Shown here: one piece after another, positions 50,201-62,526 of the stretch
Layout of the letters: every line of letters starts with the position of its first letter
Numbering within the stretch: the stretch's first letter is position 1
From: Jacaranda mimosifolia
Lineage: Eukaryota > Streptophyta > Magnoliopsida > Lamiales > Bignoniaceae
Length of the DNA stretch: 64,000 nt
Assembly (NCBI GenBank): GCA_018894105.1
Contig: CM032131.1
Span: forward strand, 3,250,501-3,314,500
Direction of reading: 5' to 3'
Translations under genes and position numbers: made by a program
Notes under the pieces: model-generated
Databases searched by the model: none
What the model saw: only the letters and a program-made list of their open reading frames with translations
Told to the model about the DNA's origin: nothing

Positions 50201-50887
50201 ACTAACACTTTATGTAATGAATGATAAATCCATGACCCGAGCAATGCATAAAGAATTTGTTCTTGCATGAGTTGGCTTGGGCTCCTAACAGATAGGTTAG
50301 GACATGGCTCAAATACTTTGTTAATGGATCTAAGCTTCACACAAATGTATTGAGTCAGGGCAAAAACATAATGAATTGTGGTGTATGGGTATAGGGAGTC
50401 GATAGGTTAGTGGTGAATGGGATTTTGAAGGCCATGATTGAGTTAAAATACTCCAGAGAACATATAAAGAATGTGGTTATGTTCCGTTGCGAGTGATTTA
50501 ATCTTGTTCCTTTGAGAAGAACTCATGTAATACATTCAATGTATAATGTTATTGAAGTTAGGGAGGGGGTAGATGTAGAAAGTATAACTAGTTTATAATT
50601 GCTAAATAAGTGAGACAAGTTTACTATGTTCCATATCCCAAAAGAATTAGAAATATGCTCAATTGATTGGTTGTTATAAAAATGATATCCCATCGCATGT
50701 TAATGTAGTGAATTCATGTGAATTAACATAGGAGTTAATAAGTCATAATCATCCTTTAGAGGATGTTGATGTGTCTGATGCAAAACGTGTAGATGGTGCA
50801 TGTAGTGATAACAACGAAGAAGATATGTGGTTTAGCGATGATGAAGATAAATTTGATGACAATGATGACACTAACAAATCAAAATAA
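47291..50887 (+). pseudogene. CACTA tnp2-type transposase (first gene), broken but long
   Basis: Domains in order, in shifting frames: a transposase-associated domain at about 47360-47560 (KDGIIR.PCK); tnp2 from about 47730, with PNEEAQRSYDL, KLVSRLGL and CVNGCMLYYKEDA; the long open piece 48002-48406 with YLPLILRLKRLYTSM, NVRFSLCADGFTPF and WPIIVKSYN; then 48515-48890 with TIVTYDVFTKQNF, VLLWTINNFPIYG and WFDYNKQFLDHDH; DUF4218 at 49250-50000 with GLRSHDFHI and GPIQYRWMYPF; DUF4216 at about 50240-50620 with NGILKAMIELKYS; and an acidic tail ending at the TAA at 50885. In the family this enzyme cuts the element ends. It is much more complete than the copy at 1346-3883, but stops and frameshifts make it inactive. 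Confidence 0.85.
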
Positions 50888-51639
50888 TCTGACAAAGATT
50901 GAATTATGCTATTGGAATCCCACTTGTTATAACTTTTACGTTTTATTAAATTTAGTTATTACCTGTTTTTATGCAGTTCACATAATTAATTAACTTGTTA
51001 AAATAATATTATTGTTGATATATTGAATTTTGATGTATGTTTATTTTTATTTTTACAAATGGAAGGCTAATTGGTATCCACCCCCACCACTGACCGAAGT
51101 TGGGGTTTTAGGTAAGGTAGGGGCACCGATGGAGGCATAGACTTTATTTCCCTGATCTCTCAAACACACATCCCAACTCACCAATTTTCCACCCTTTCGA
51201 CTGGTCAGTTTATACCTATCCATGCCTTCCTTCCACATATCCCCACACTCCATTTCCCTCGTTTTCTTCATCACAATCAGCAGTGATGTCCTAGGTGTTG
51301 TGAGGTCATTTATTTTTCATGCCCTATAGCCACTATCATAGCAGCAGTCTCTTCTTAACCACCATCCACATGACATGTACATACTTTCTCGTCTCCAACA
51401 CTCTACATAGCACCCATCTCTCGACTGCTACTATACTCTACCTTTCCACGGTAGTAAGTACATCCTCAACACAGGTCAGACTTTGGGTGAGGGGGTTCAG
51501 AACCCCCATCCCACAATTTTGGTAGGGTATACTTACATCCCAAGGGATGCAACGGGTAAGTAAAAGATTACATAAATATTATTTATTCCATATTCATTAG
51601 ATAAATATTATTTTTTTAATAATTATACATTAATATTAA

Positions 51640-53043
51640 AAAATTTACGCAAGTACATGCCCTAGCTAGATGGTACTAAATGCTTGATGAGGGTGACCAA
51701 GAGCAAAGTATAGGATCCCTACAAGATCGGGTCAGATATCCTTTAAGGCCTTTGAGATCTGATGTTTAGCGAGTGGAATATATACGCATGTTAATATATT
51801 TATTTTTACAAATTAAGTATGTTTGTGTATTCAAAGTACTAACTTATTTCATTTCTTTCGCGAAGATAAGTCTCTTAGGAACCCCAATATTAGGGCCGTC
51901 AGAGGGCCTTCGATACTAAAGGGGGTCATCGACTGAGTGACATGTATGGCTATGCTTGAAAAACAGGCAAGAGGTCAGAGTGGATTGGCAAAGACACCTA
52001 GAATGCCTTATGTCGGCACTGGTAACCCTAAGATTTTGAGAAGAACCCGCACAAGCCAAGAAGAACCTGGCTTCTGAGACCGGTGGATCCATCCATACTG
52101 GAGGTAGTATATCCATCAGAACACATGTCGAGCATTTAGTAAGTTTTCTAAACTTTTAGTCTTAGTAAACTTAGTCTACTTTTGAAATTTTTGTTACATT
52201 GTTGTATATTTATAATGTTTGCATGATATGGTTGATGGGAAAAGGTTGGTGTCCTTCCCATTTGATAATGTGTTATTGGTGTGTTTGATTGTTGAGCTTC
52301 TATTTTTAGGTATAGACCAATTTTAGGAGAGACTCTGTCGAATTTTTTTTTTATATTCATTGTAGTTTTGTAATATGGATATATAACATACTTATTCAAA
52401 TTCTTGTTCTGCATGTAGGCTCGGCAGTTGCAAAGGATAATAATGATGGAGGAGATTTTTGTGCATATCCACCAAAGGCAAGTAGATAGGAGTTGGGTAC
52501 ACGATAAGGAAAGGAGATTTGTTGTAAGTTTGTCACATATAATAGGTACTCGTTTTACATTACTATAGTGCATTCAATTATTTAATTTTTATCTTTTAGG
52601 ACAGCTTTCAATAGGTGCTATCACAGTCCTAGGCTCAGCCAGAGGGTGTTGGGAGTAGTGTAGAGACCCAATAGTCTTAAGCTGAGTCATGGACACAGAT
52701 TGTAGGTGGCCCCAACAAAAAGGGGCGAGTTTACGGGCTAAGCTATTAGCAGTATGCCTCCCAAATAGCCATCGATTCCAAAAGCAACAACTCATTTGGA
52801 GGACCAGATTCAGGATCTGAAGCATGTTCAACAAGTTGAATGAGCAGTATGGTGCGATACTGAGTATGATCACTCAACTAGTCATGTAAAGAAATACTCC
52901 ATCTAGACCCTCTACCCCTATTCCAACCCTACCAGCAGTATCTACAGCTGCAACAGGGCGACAAACATCAACATGTCACCAAGCAAGAGTACCATGGTGA
53001 TAGTGAGAACTATTTCAATTACAATGATGATTTTGTTGGCTAG
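51640..53043 (+). pseudogene. CACTA second gene (Transposase_24-like), spliced, broken
   Basis: The part to 52138 ends in KKNLASETGGSIHTGGSIS, a hallmark of the plant Transposase_24 family. Two introns with intact GT-AG borders can be read: 52139-52418 (GTAAGT..GCATGTAG, phase 0) and 52524-52599 (GTAAGT..CTTTTAG). The exon between them encodes EEIFVHIHQRQVDRSWVHD, and the last exon ESWTQIVGG then KKGRVYGLSY, followed by a Gln-rich coil and an acidic end NYNDDFVG before the TAG at 53041. In CACTA systems the second protein is usually the DNA-binding partner. All five early in-frame stops of the last exon are TAG in places where Gln would fit. The N-terminal region 50888-51640 is not recognised. 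Confidence 0.78.
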
Positions 53044-53118
53044 TAAATAGGATTTTTTTTAGTATTTTATGTGTAATGAAGATTTATTACTTTTAAGATT
53101 TATATTTATAAAGTTATG

Positions 53119-53201
53119 TGTAACACCCAACACCTTGGTATGAAATTTTCACTTAGATTTTGACAATTATGAATTGAACTAGAACATTTAGATTTAGAAG
53201 A

Positions 53202-53278
<77 letters not shown>

Positions 53279-56209
53279 CAACAAAGTCGATATGGACCTT
53301 AGTAGATTATGTTCAAATAAATTAGGGCTAATATAGGAAAGGAATTGAAATTGTAAAATACGAAATTATAAAATTATAATTGTAAAATTATAAAATACGG
53401 GCTTAATTCCAAGAATTGAAATTGTATAGGGGCCAATATGGGAAAGGAAGAAAGTTTAAAGGGTTAATTGAATGCTCAGGGGTCAATGCAAGGCATAAAT
53501 AAGTCAAAGGGCTTCACTGAAAATTTAGAAAAAGTTTTAGGGGTCCATTTTGAAATTCTAAAAACTACAACTATATATAGCATTTCCCCACCACTCCCCT
53601 AATTTTCTTCAAAATTTCACCTGCAACTCTCCCTTCTCTCTCTTTCCTTACCGGTGCTTTCCCACTGGTGATGATGAAATAATGAAACTAACCCAACCAT
53701 TAGCTCTCTTTCATTACTATGATCACTCCCATACCAAAAACACCCAAAATCGATCAAAAAATGATGGATAGGCCAAAGATGCGCGGCAGAAGACAATAGT
53801 GGTTGGGCGATCTTGGCAGTAAAAGATTGAGTTTGAGCGATAGGTCTTCACAAGTGTAGCTCAAAGATCAATTTAGTATATTCAATTTAGTAATTCAACC
53901 ACCGGTGGAGGAGAATTAAATGCGGTGGCGCGGCGAGCAGTTGGTGGTGCAACGGCGATTTTCGAACAAATTAGCTGGCGAATCAACGATGAAATCAGAA
54001 ATTGACAGAGGGGTGTGGTGAAGCTCAGTTCTGGAGGCCAGCGGAGCTTCAACGATGCTCTGAGAGATGTAGAAAGCTTCTAATCATCGTCGTGAGCGCA
54101 TGTGCAGTGGTCTCGAATTGTAAATTGGCTTCAGATTTGAGTAACTTGGCAAAACTTAGTTAAAACAATTAATTGTTGCCTAGGTGAATTCAAATGAATT
54201 GTTAAGTTATTTGCCATGTAGTTTAATGTGATTGGGTTGAGGTTTTCAATTTCAAGCCGAGATGTTTAGGTGTAAAAGTTGTATGTATTGCTAGGTGGAC
54301 CCGGATTGTCAAATTTGAACTTAGTTAGTGTTAATTAAGCTAATTAGTATAATTAAAACCCTAACTTTATGTAACGTTGTAAGCAATAATTGTTGAAAGC
54401 AAATATGACAATTCCTATAGATTGACTAGATTACTAAACATGGGCTTAGACTATCAAATTATTCATTATTGTTATTGAGATAAAATAGTGAGGGAACTGA
54501 TAAACTCTTTGTTAATGCCATTTAGGGACCGTAACATGTATAGGAAGATATATATATATATATATATACACACACATTATTCACAAAATAAAACCTATAA
54601 TTTTTTATACAAGTCAAATACGACAATTCTGGTAGAATGGCCTAGGTAATCGAAAGAATTGGAATATTTTGGTATAAAAGTTACCTGTACGCAAACAGGA
54701 TCAAGATTTTATGATAAATAAGATATTCCGTGAAATAAGAAAATTTATGACATTAGAGCATGCTAGTAGTTTTAAATTACAAATAAAAAGAATACTGCAT
54801 AAGTGTATTTACGTATGGATACATTTTATTGGCATAGGTGACAAGGATCCAGGTCTTCCAAGACAGTAAGGTACTGATAGTAACACCGACGAGACTAAAG
54901 GTGAGGCTTTCAACCATACTTTTTCTAGAAAAAGAATCCTTCTGTTATTCATAAAACACGATTTGTTTGTTCGCATGTGTCTGTTTGCAACCATTCTGAT
55001 GCTTAGAACCCCGGTTTTATTTAAACATTTTTTGTCCTTTGTACCTTTTATCCTTGTCGGTTGATCTCATAATTTTTATCAATTCTCTTTCAAAGTATCA
55101 TTGAAATAGTCTTGCCGACCAACTGCCTTATCATGTTCTTGAGTTTTTTTTGCTTGTCAATTGGAACAGCCTTGCCGACTGATATATTATACATATTGTA
55201 CCACTCTATTTAATGTTATGATTTGCATATAGTTCACTGTTCTGAAATTAGTCCTCGTTGTTGGCATTATGTTATGTCATCCTTGAGGACGCCCTTGGGA
55301 AGTTTGTTACCCATAGGGACGCCACGGGAGTTAGACTGGGGACTAAGTTTGGAAAGACAACTTAGCAGAATAAACCTGCGGTGACTGGTCTCTTAACTAG
55401 TACCCACTCACGATTTTGACTTATAGGTAGTTGGAGGTTGCTATCTGCAAGTGGAGGGATCCGGCATGCAGCCGACCATGCCACATGTCAGTTATGTCAT
55501 GCTAAGCTAATCACTCGAGGAACGGAGAGCTAAGGAAGATTCTATGATATGTTTTGTTCCCTATTACGTTTGTTATGTTATGTTCTAGGAGTAATAAGAT
55601 TGGATTTGACCAACAATTCTGCTGAGTTTTGACAATGGCTTCGGTTATGTAATGTTTTGTGACGTTACGTCTTCATTGTCATATCTATTGTTTGTTCGAG
55701 TTCCTTTTCTATTAATATATTATTCTGTAACTTTTCATTAACTTGGTCATTTCATTATTTTGTCTCAGTTGTGTATTGATTTGTTTAGATTTAGTTTTAT
55801 TAGTTCTCCCTTGACCATATATATCATACGACAGTTACACCTCAGTAAGTCCTTAGGACTTACACCTTTTGTTGTTTCCTATATCTTTTCCTAGATAAGA
55901 TATGATGAAAGATAAGAGGTCTGGGCATGCTCAAGGAATATTGTATATAGTTTTGTGTCTAACACTAAATGTTTATGTACTTGTGGGCTTGAAATGTTGC
56001 GTTTATCTTTTAGTTGCATAAGGCTTTTAAAGCTTGAGATGTAATGCTAGCTGTGTAAGTTTGGGACCATCTTCTCATATGTAAATATTTTGTGTGTTTA
56101 TGGGTTTTGTAGCTAATATTTATTTTGGTTGTTGTATTGTGGTGTTATGAATTGAGAATGAATGAGTAGTATCTTAGGACAAGCCTATTATCCTGGCTTG
56201 TATGCCACA
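53119..56209 (+). repeat. 5' LTR of the Gypsy element (about 3.1 kb)
   Basis: It starts TGTAACACCC, repeated at 62527 after the purine tract, and ends TATGCCACA just before the primer-binding site. It carries (AAT)n(CAT)n at 53202-53276 and (TA)n(CA)n at 54551-54577. A block at 55461-55530 is shared with the other Gypsy LTRs in the window. An open frame on the - strand at 54809-54994 is not a gene. Confidence 0.88.
53202..53276. repeat. Compound (AAT)n(CAT)n microsatellite in the 5' LTR
   Basis: About 15 AAT units run directly into about 10 CAT units. At the same place the 3' LTR has AAC units (62607-62649). Confidence 0.95.
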
Positions 56210-56213
56210 GAGG

Positions 56214-56230
56214 TAGTATCAGAGCTTAGG
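56214..56230 (+). other. Primer-binding site of the Gypsy element
   Basis: TAGTATCAGAGCTTAGG differs from the common TGGTATCAGAGC site by one base in its first twelve and lies four bases after the LTR end. Confidence 0.85.
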
Positions 56231-58204
56231 TTTAACAATGTCCAAGGTATATGTGTATGTGGGCATGATTCTTATGTCAATATCAATGGAATTAGTGAAA
56301 AGTATGCGTGATTTGAAGAGTATGCGTGATTTGAGGAACTAGCTAGGGTGTGAACTTTTAGGAAAGTTGTTCGATACTAGAAGGTAGGAGATTATACTTG
56401 GGACGGCAGATTAGCTTATAGTCCTCATTTCTAAAGATCAAGCATCAGACTCTGGAATAAGAATAGATCCCTTAGGTACCTTTGTGTCAAATAAAAGACC
56501 TTAATGTGATTAGAAATTTGGAAAGGAAATTTAATTAGTATGGTACAAACGAGACAAACCTATATATTGCAGCACAACATGTGAACATAGGAAAGGAAAA
56601 GATCCCATGGGAGGTATGACTGAGGATCTAAAGCGGAAGAAATAGAGACTCCAAGGATTGTGTCAATTTTGTGAGGAACGAATCAAAGAGATAGCTTAGA
56701 AGTTCAAAATGATATGCACTGAGAATTTTCAACTAAATAGTTTAGCTCGATCGTAGGAGAATATATTAGCAGAGCTCACAAAAAAGAAGAAGAAAGAGAA
56801 TGAGAGAGTTAGGATATCAAAGAGTCAGATTGAAAAGCTTCGTGCAGTGTGAGCTCAGATGGAGGAAACTTTTAGGATCCTTGAGTTAGACCATCGAATG
56901 ATGGTCTCCGTGACCAACATCATTATGGAGAAGGTTAGGAAGGTGCTAGTACATTACAGGAGCGTGATGGATCAGATAACCAATGGTAAGTTAGTACTAG
57001 AGGCAGGACCTTCTAGAGTGCATTCATCTCCAAAGCCAAGTGCGAGATGAGGCATCCACATCGGGGATGTGCCAGGAGGAAACCCTAAGAGAGGTCCCAA
57101 AGGGAACCTTGATGATGCACAGGAGAAAGACCCCGAAGATGATTATGAGAAGGAGGTACCACAGGAGACGATTCATCACTTGGGGCACCACAAGAAAAGG
57201 ACCCATCAACTGGGGCCACAAGGGGAGGACATAGAGGATGAGATTATGAGGGACAAGGAGATGGGTAGGAGTTTGAGGAGGAGGATTAGGAGTTAGGTAT
57301 GGAATTTGAAAAGGGAAGACGATGAGATAGGTATGGAGTTTGAAAATGAGGACGAGGAGACATGTATAGATTTCAAAGAAGAGGATGATGACGTAGAGAA
57401 GGGTTGAGAAAGGGGATGAGGAGTCAGACATTATCGATGTCAAAGACTAAGGTGTGAAGGCCCGACGTATGTGTAAACAAATATGTATATATCTATGTGA
57501 AACTAAGTGGTAGAAGTGACTATTGAACTTAGATTGTAATAGACTAGCATTAGTCTAACTATAGTAGGTTAAGTCCTAACTTGTGCCTTGTCATTTTATC
57601 TCTCGACTAGGCAAAAAGTTAGCTTAGCCAATTTTGAGTTTTGACTTTGTAAATACTGATGTAAATAAACTGCTAATGCTAACTCAAGTATCTAATGAAA
57701 CTTTATTACGTAATTTCTCGAATGAGTAATGTCCTCTTGTAATGAATTTTTATACCATAAACTATTTAATATCCTTGAATGCAAGTAAAGAAACAAAGAC
57801 TAGAAAAGGATTGATGATAATATTAAGTGCCATTTTGCGATCTTGTTAGCTTTATAGGTCAAGAAACACCTTAGAATTTTGAGCAAGTTTAAGATAAGGA
57901 TGGCTTTTCGAGAAGGCTCTCAAGAACCTACTCAAGCGCGTTTAGAACGATGCGGTAGATCACTCGATAGATGAGCTAATACTTAGAGTATCCCCGAGAA
58001 ACAAAGCTCCTGCATCACATAATAAACACATGAATAAGAGGTATTACAAGCCCCCCCAACAAATCAACCAACCACAGGACAACATGTAAGACCTATGTTT
58101 CAAATGTGGCAATAGTTCATGCAGTTCTACTAACAACAGGGAAAAGTTGATATGGCCAGAAATGCTGAGGAGCTACAGAAGACTGAGCATTAGAATGATT
58201 CCTC
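56231..58204 (+). pseudogene. Leader and N-terminal gag region, strongly decayed
   Basis: No capsid motif is visible before 58205. The open frame at 56859-57050 is predicted to form a helical, charged segment (METFRILELDHRMM-like) and could be an N-terminal Gag part. It is followed at 57090-57420 by a very purine-rich, Glu/Asp/Arg-coding stretch. From about 57440 to 57900 the sequence loses this character and becomes AT-rich, possibly an old insertion. A run at about 57905-58130 encodes PPQQINQPQDN and CFKCGN, like the zinc-knuckle linker region, out of its usual order. Confidence 0.4.
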
Positions 58205-59222
58205 CATCTTTAACCCCCTAACATTTCTAGAGGAGCCAGACGATAGAAAGATAGAGGCATGGATTGAAAGCCTCAAAAAGATATTTGGTACCTTGCATTA
58301 CCCAGACAAACAAAAGGTTAGTTATGCCACATTCCTCTTGGAAGGTCTCACTCACAACTGGTGGAAGATAATAGATAGGAGGTGAACCATGGAAGGAACC
58401 CGGCTTCTTGGGGAAACTTTACACAGGAGTTCATAGAAAAATTTGTGTCATTGGTAGTTAAGCATGCTCAGGAGCAAGAGTTCATGGACTTGACTCAAGG
58501 GACCACGTCAGTAAGCCAGTATGAGGCCATGTTTAGTTGATTAATCCAATACGCGCTTACATACTAGGTGACAAAGAATGAGAGACCCGCAAGTTTATGG
58601 AAGGGATTCGACCAGAGATTTGATGGGTTCTTATTACTTGTGACTTGCCGGACTTCAATCGGGTTGTAAGCAAAGCATTACAAGTGGAATTTGAGCTTAG
58701 GGAGATTTGAAAAATCGAGGATAAGGCCAGGGAAGGAAGAATGCCACCTAATAGGAGAAATGATCCTAGTAAAAAGAAGTCAAAACTTTAGATCAGGACA
58801 ACCAACTAGCGTTCTTATCAAGCTAATTGGACTATAAATGCTACATAGGAGTACCCAAGAAGAATTGTGGTTTTTGTAGGGGCTCGAGCCATGATGAATC
58901 AAAGTGTTGGAGAAAACATGGTAGATATATAGCATGTTGTAGCGATCAATATCTCATCAAAGATTGCCCCACGAGAAAGACTACTGCGCTCATGAGAAAA
59001 GGGAAACAGATAGCATGGAGCAACGGAAAGCCCAAAGTTCGTGCATGTGCGTATGCGATAACTAGAGAAGAGGCACCAAACCCCAATGATGTAGTTGAAG
59101 ATATGATTTATATCCATGGGACCACTAGTAAGACTTTGTATGGCCCTAAAGCTACATATTCCTTTATATTTGTGCATTTCTCACAAAAATTAAATATACA
59201 ACCTGAAAGTATGGCCTACTAG
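58205..59222 (+). pseudogene. Gypsy gag capsid, zinc knuckle and protease, broken
   Basis: Capsid segments at 58240-58700 match Retrotrans_gag: DDRKIEAWIESLKKIFG, KVSYATFLLEG, TNWW-like, EFMDLTQG and KFMEGIRPEI. The zinc knuckle at 58866-58907 is complete, CGFCRGSSHDESKC, and a second degenerate Cys cluster follows. The protease start at about 59095-59220 reads MIYIHGTTSKTLYGPKATYSF; the family has Asp then a Gly at the two positions that are Gly and Lys here, so the active site is lost. The C-terminus of this open frame runs to 59222. The complementary frame at 58899-59177 is not a gene. Confidence 0.8.
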
Positions 59223-59559
59223 TTAGAAGTTTAAACACCCTTTAGGCCAGGGTTAACAGCAGACATCGTTTACTGAGCTTGTCTAGTTAAGATTGGGGAT
59301 AGAGAGTATCCAGCCAATCTCATAGAGAATCCTATTCAAAATTACAACCTTATACATAAGTTAGATTGGTTGTACCAACATCAAGTACAGATGAATTGTT
59401 ACACCAAACATATTACTCTTAGTAAGGAGGTATCAGTCATAACGCATCATTCTAAAGACTTAAACTCACCAACACCTATCATATATGCGATAGATGCAAG
59501 GAAAATTCTAAGGAAATGAGGGCAAGGATTCCTAGCGTACCTTATCAACAAACCCTGAA

Positions 59560-62505
59560 AATAAAGTCCAACTAGAAGAAATGGAAGTAATGGCTGAGTA
59601 TCTAAAAGTATTCCTGGAATAATTAGGCTCATTGCCCCTAGAATCCCCTAAGAAAGAACTACTGGAGAAAAGGTTAATAAGGCCCAATATGTCTCCATGG
59701 GGAACGCCTATACTGTTCGTTAAAAAGAATTACATATCCTTAAGAATGTGTATAACCTATCAGGAGTTGAACAAGGTCACCATTAAGAACAAATACCCCC
59801 TTGCCTCATGCATAAGAGTTATTTGATCTTCTACAAGGATCTACGATTTTCTCAAAATTAGATTTGAGAGAGGGGCACTACTAGTTCAAGATCAGGGAAA
59901 AGAATATACCAAAGACTGCATTTGACTCTTAATACGGTTATTATGAGTTTGTGGTGATGTTATTTGGTCTGACCAATGCTCCAGCAGCTTTCATGGACAT
60001 GATGCATTGGATTTTCCTACTATATCTGGATCAGTTTGTGGTAATATTCATTGATGACATTCTAGCATACTTAAGGACCAAAGAGGAACATGCAGAACAC
60101 TTATACTTAGTTTTGAGGACACTGAAGGAGTACAAGTTATATGCGAAGTTTAGTAAATGTGAATTTTGGTTAGGAAAAATAGCCTTTTTGGGACACATTA
60201 TATCTAAGGATAGGGTAGAGGTCGATCCCTCTAAGATGGAGGCAATAATCAACTGAAAGCAAAATGTGACAGAGTACAGACCTTTTCGGGACTTGCCGGC
60301 TAATATTGGAGGTTTGTACAAGATTTTTCTAAAATAACTAGCCTTTAAGATAGAGGAAATAATCAATTGGAAGAAAAATGTGACAGAGTACAGAGCTTTT
60401 CAGGACTTGCTAGCTAATATCAGAGGTTTGTACAAGATTTTTCTAAAATAACTAGCATATTGACGAAATTAACTCAAAAGGATCAACCATTTGAATGGAA
60501 CGAGAAGTGTGAAAGGAATTCCCAGAATTTGAAGGATCGATTGACTTCAACTTTAGTCTTAGCCCTCTCTAAAGGATTGGAAGGATTCGTTGTTTATACC
60601 GACACATCAAAAGAAGGGCTCAGTTGCGTATTAATGTAGAAAGGGCAAGTCATCGCCTACACATTGAGGAAGCTCAAGCTGCATAAGTAGAACTACCCCA
60701 CTTATGATCTCGAGCTAGCCGCAATAAATTTTGCCTTGGCTAAGTAGAGATACTATCTCGAAGGAGCTACCTTCGAGATATACATTGATCATAAGACTCT
60801 AAAGTACCTACATTCCTAGAAAGAGCTAAACATGGACAATAAAGGTGGATGGAATTCTCATAGCACTACGACTTTTCTATTGTCTACCACCTAGGAAAGG
60901 TAAATATAGTAGCCTACCCCTTAAGTCGAAAGGCTAGGATGACCTATATGTTTGAAAGGAAGGCTTCAGAGAATCATGGGAAAAGCATTGTGGTAAGAAT
61001 GAAGTAATGAGCATGGACCATAGGGATAAATGTGCAGCTACAACTGCATGATGAGATACGAAAAGTTCAGTTTAATGACAGTTGGATCCAGGAACAAAAG
61101 GAAGTCATTGCAAGATCTAGAGAATCTGAGTTTAGTATTGATAATCAAGGTACTATTCTATTCCGCCAAAGAATATGTGTGCCTGAAGAGATGACGGGGA
61201 GATTGTTAGAAGAAGCACATAAGGCAAGATAAATAGTACACTGGGAGGCACGAAGATGTATCAAGATTTGAGAAGGTAATTATGGTGAAATGAAATGAAT
61301 AAGGATGTTGTAGATTATGTATAAAAGTGTTTAATCTATCAGTTAGTGAAAGTAGAACATTAGCGGCTATTAGGAATGCTACAACCACCTCCAATTTTAG
61401 ATTGAAAATGGGAGCGGATAACTATGGACTTTGTAATGGGTCTACCAATAGCTCGAGAAGGATATGATAGCATAGCATCTGGGTGATAGTGGACCAGTTA
61501 ACCAAATATGCATATTTTCTGCTAGTTGGGTCACATTTCAAAGTTGAGAAGTTAGTAGAATTATACATCAGAGAGGTAGTCCAGCTATATATCCCAGCCA
61601 GCATTGTATCAAATCGAGACCTTAAATTCACCTTGAGATTTTGGAGAAGTTTACAAGAACATCTTGGAATAAAGTTACAGTTTAGCTCTATTGCTCAGCC
61701 CCAAACTAATAGTTTGTCTGAGAGCGTTATTCAGATATTAGAAGACATGCTTTGGCATGTGTTTTGAATTTTGGTGGAAGCTGCGATAAATATTTCCTAT
61801 TGATAGACTTTGCTTACAACAACAGTTACCAATCCACCATACAGATGGCCCCCTATAAAGTTCTATATGGCAGAAAATGTCGATCTCCTTTGCATTGGAA
61901 CCTAGATGAGTAGAGGAGCAATGCTGATAAAACCATGAGGACCTTGAGGCTAGAATTGATATAAAAGACTATTGATAAGGTCCAAATAATAAAACAAAGA
62001 ATGGAAGTAGCTCAAGATTGGTAGAAGAATTATGCAGATAAATGAAGAAGAGACTTGGAGTTCGAGGTGGGTAACAAGGTATTTCTTAAGATATCTCCAT
62101 GGAAAGGCATTTGAAGAATTAGGAAAGGCGGGAAGCTCAGCCCAAGATATGTAGGCCCCAATGAAATCTATGGAGTTAGATCAGTGGCCTACTGATTGAT
62201 GCTACCTTAGAACGTTATTAGAATACATGACGTCTTCCATGTATCGCAGCTCTAGAAGTACCATCCTAATCCCTCTCACATGATCTCATACGAAGACGTG
62301 CCACTTGGAAGCGACTTAACTTATAAGGAACAACCAATTCATATCTTAGATTAGAAATTCCAAGAGATTCAAAATTGAAGGATTCCTCAAGTAAAGGTGC
62401 TGTGGCGAAATCACAATGTGAAAAAGGCAACATGGGAACGAGAAGACCACATACAGCAACGCTATTCTGAACTCTTCCAGTGGCTAGGTAAGAATCTAGG
62501 ACCAA
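59560..62505 (+). pseudogene. Gypsy pol: RT, RNase H, integrase, chromodomain, broken
   Basis: Reverse transcriptase runs from 59632 ([17 protein letters not shown]) to about 60250 and keeps its catalytic core FIDDILAY near 60045-60070 and [14 protein letters not shown] at 59958. A 114-bp in-frame tandem duplication follows at 60232-60456. RNase H at about 60470-60860 keeps VYTDTSKEG, YDLELAAI and YIDHKTLKYL, but has TAG stops. Integrase at 61032-62200 keeps VIVDQLTKYAYF, SIVSNRD and FWRSLQEHLG. The C-terminal chromodomain-like segment at 62390-62475 reads VKVLWRNHNVKKATWERED. Chromodomains of this group help target insertion to heterochromatin. Frameshifts and stops make the copy inactive. 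Confidence 0.88.
60232..60456 (+). repeat. 114-bp tandem duplication inside Gypsy pol
   Basis: Copy one begins TAAGATGGAGG at 60232, copy two TAAGATAGAGG at 60346. Both contain TGTGACAGAGTACAG and GGTTTGTACAAGATTTTTC. The period of 114 is a multiple of three, so the reading frame is kept. The copies differ at about a dozen positions, so the event is not recent. Confidence 0.92.
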
Positions 62506-62513
62506 ATTTGTTT

Positions 62514-62525
62514 AAGGGGGAAGGA
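62514..62525 (+). other. Polypurine tract of the Gypsy element
   Basis: AAGGGGGAAGGA lies one base before the TGTAACACCC start of the 3' LTR. Confidence 0.9.
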
Positions 62526-62526
62526 T

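Larger units (their letters stand above)
44872..53118 (+). mobile_element. Large CACTA (En/Spm) transposon, right end displaced beyond window
   Basis: A degenerate terminus CACGCTACAAAATAAT at 44872 is followed by a dense zone of TTCCGACGAAA / TTTCGTCGGAA-like words, a pyrimidine-rich leader, and two broken genes in the standard order: tnp2-type transposase and Transposase_24-like protein. The second gene ends at 53043. A Gypsy LTR begins at 53119, so the subterminal zone and TAGTG end of the CACTA element are expected on the far side of that insertion. Confidence 0.8.

Noticed and set aside
57024..57443. 139-codon - strand frame with membrane-like segments
   Set aside because: It is the complement of a purine-rich, Glu/Arg-coding gag segment; pyrimidine-rich complements give Leu/Phe/Pro-rich frames by chance.
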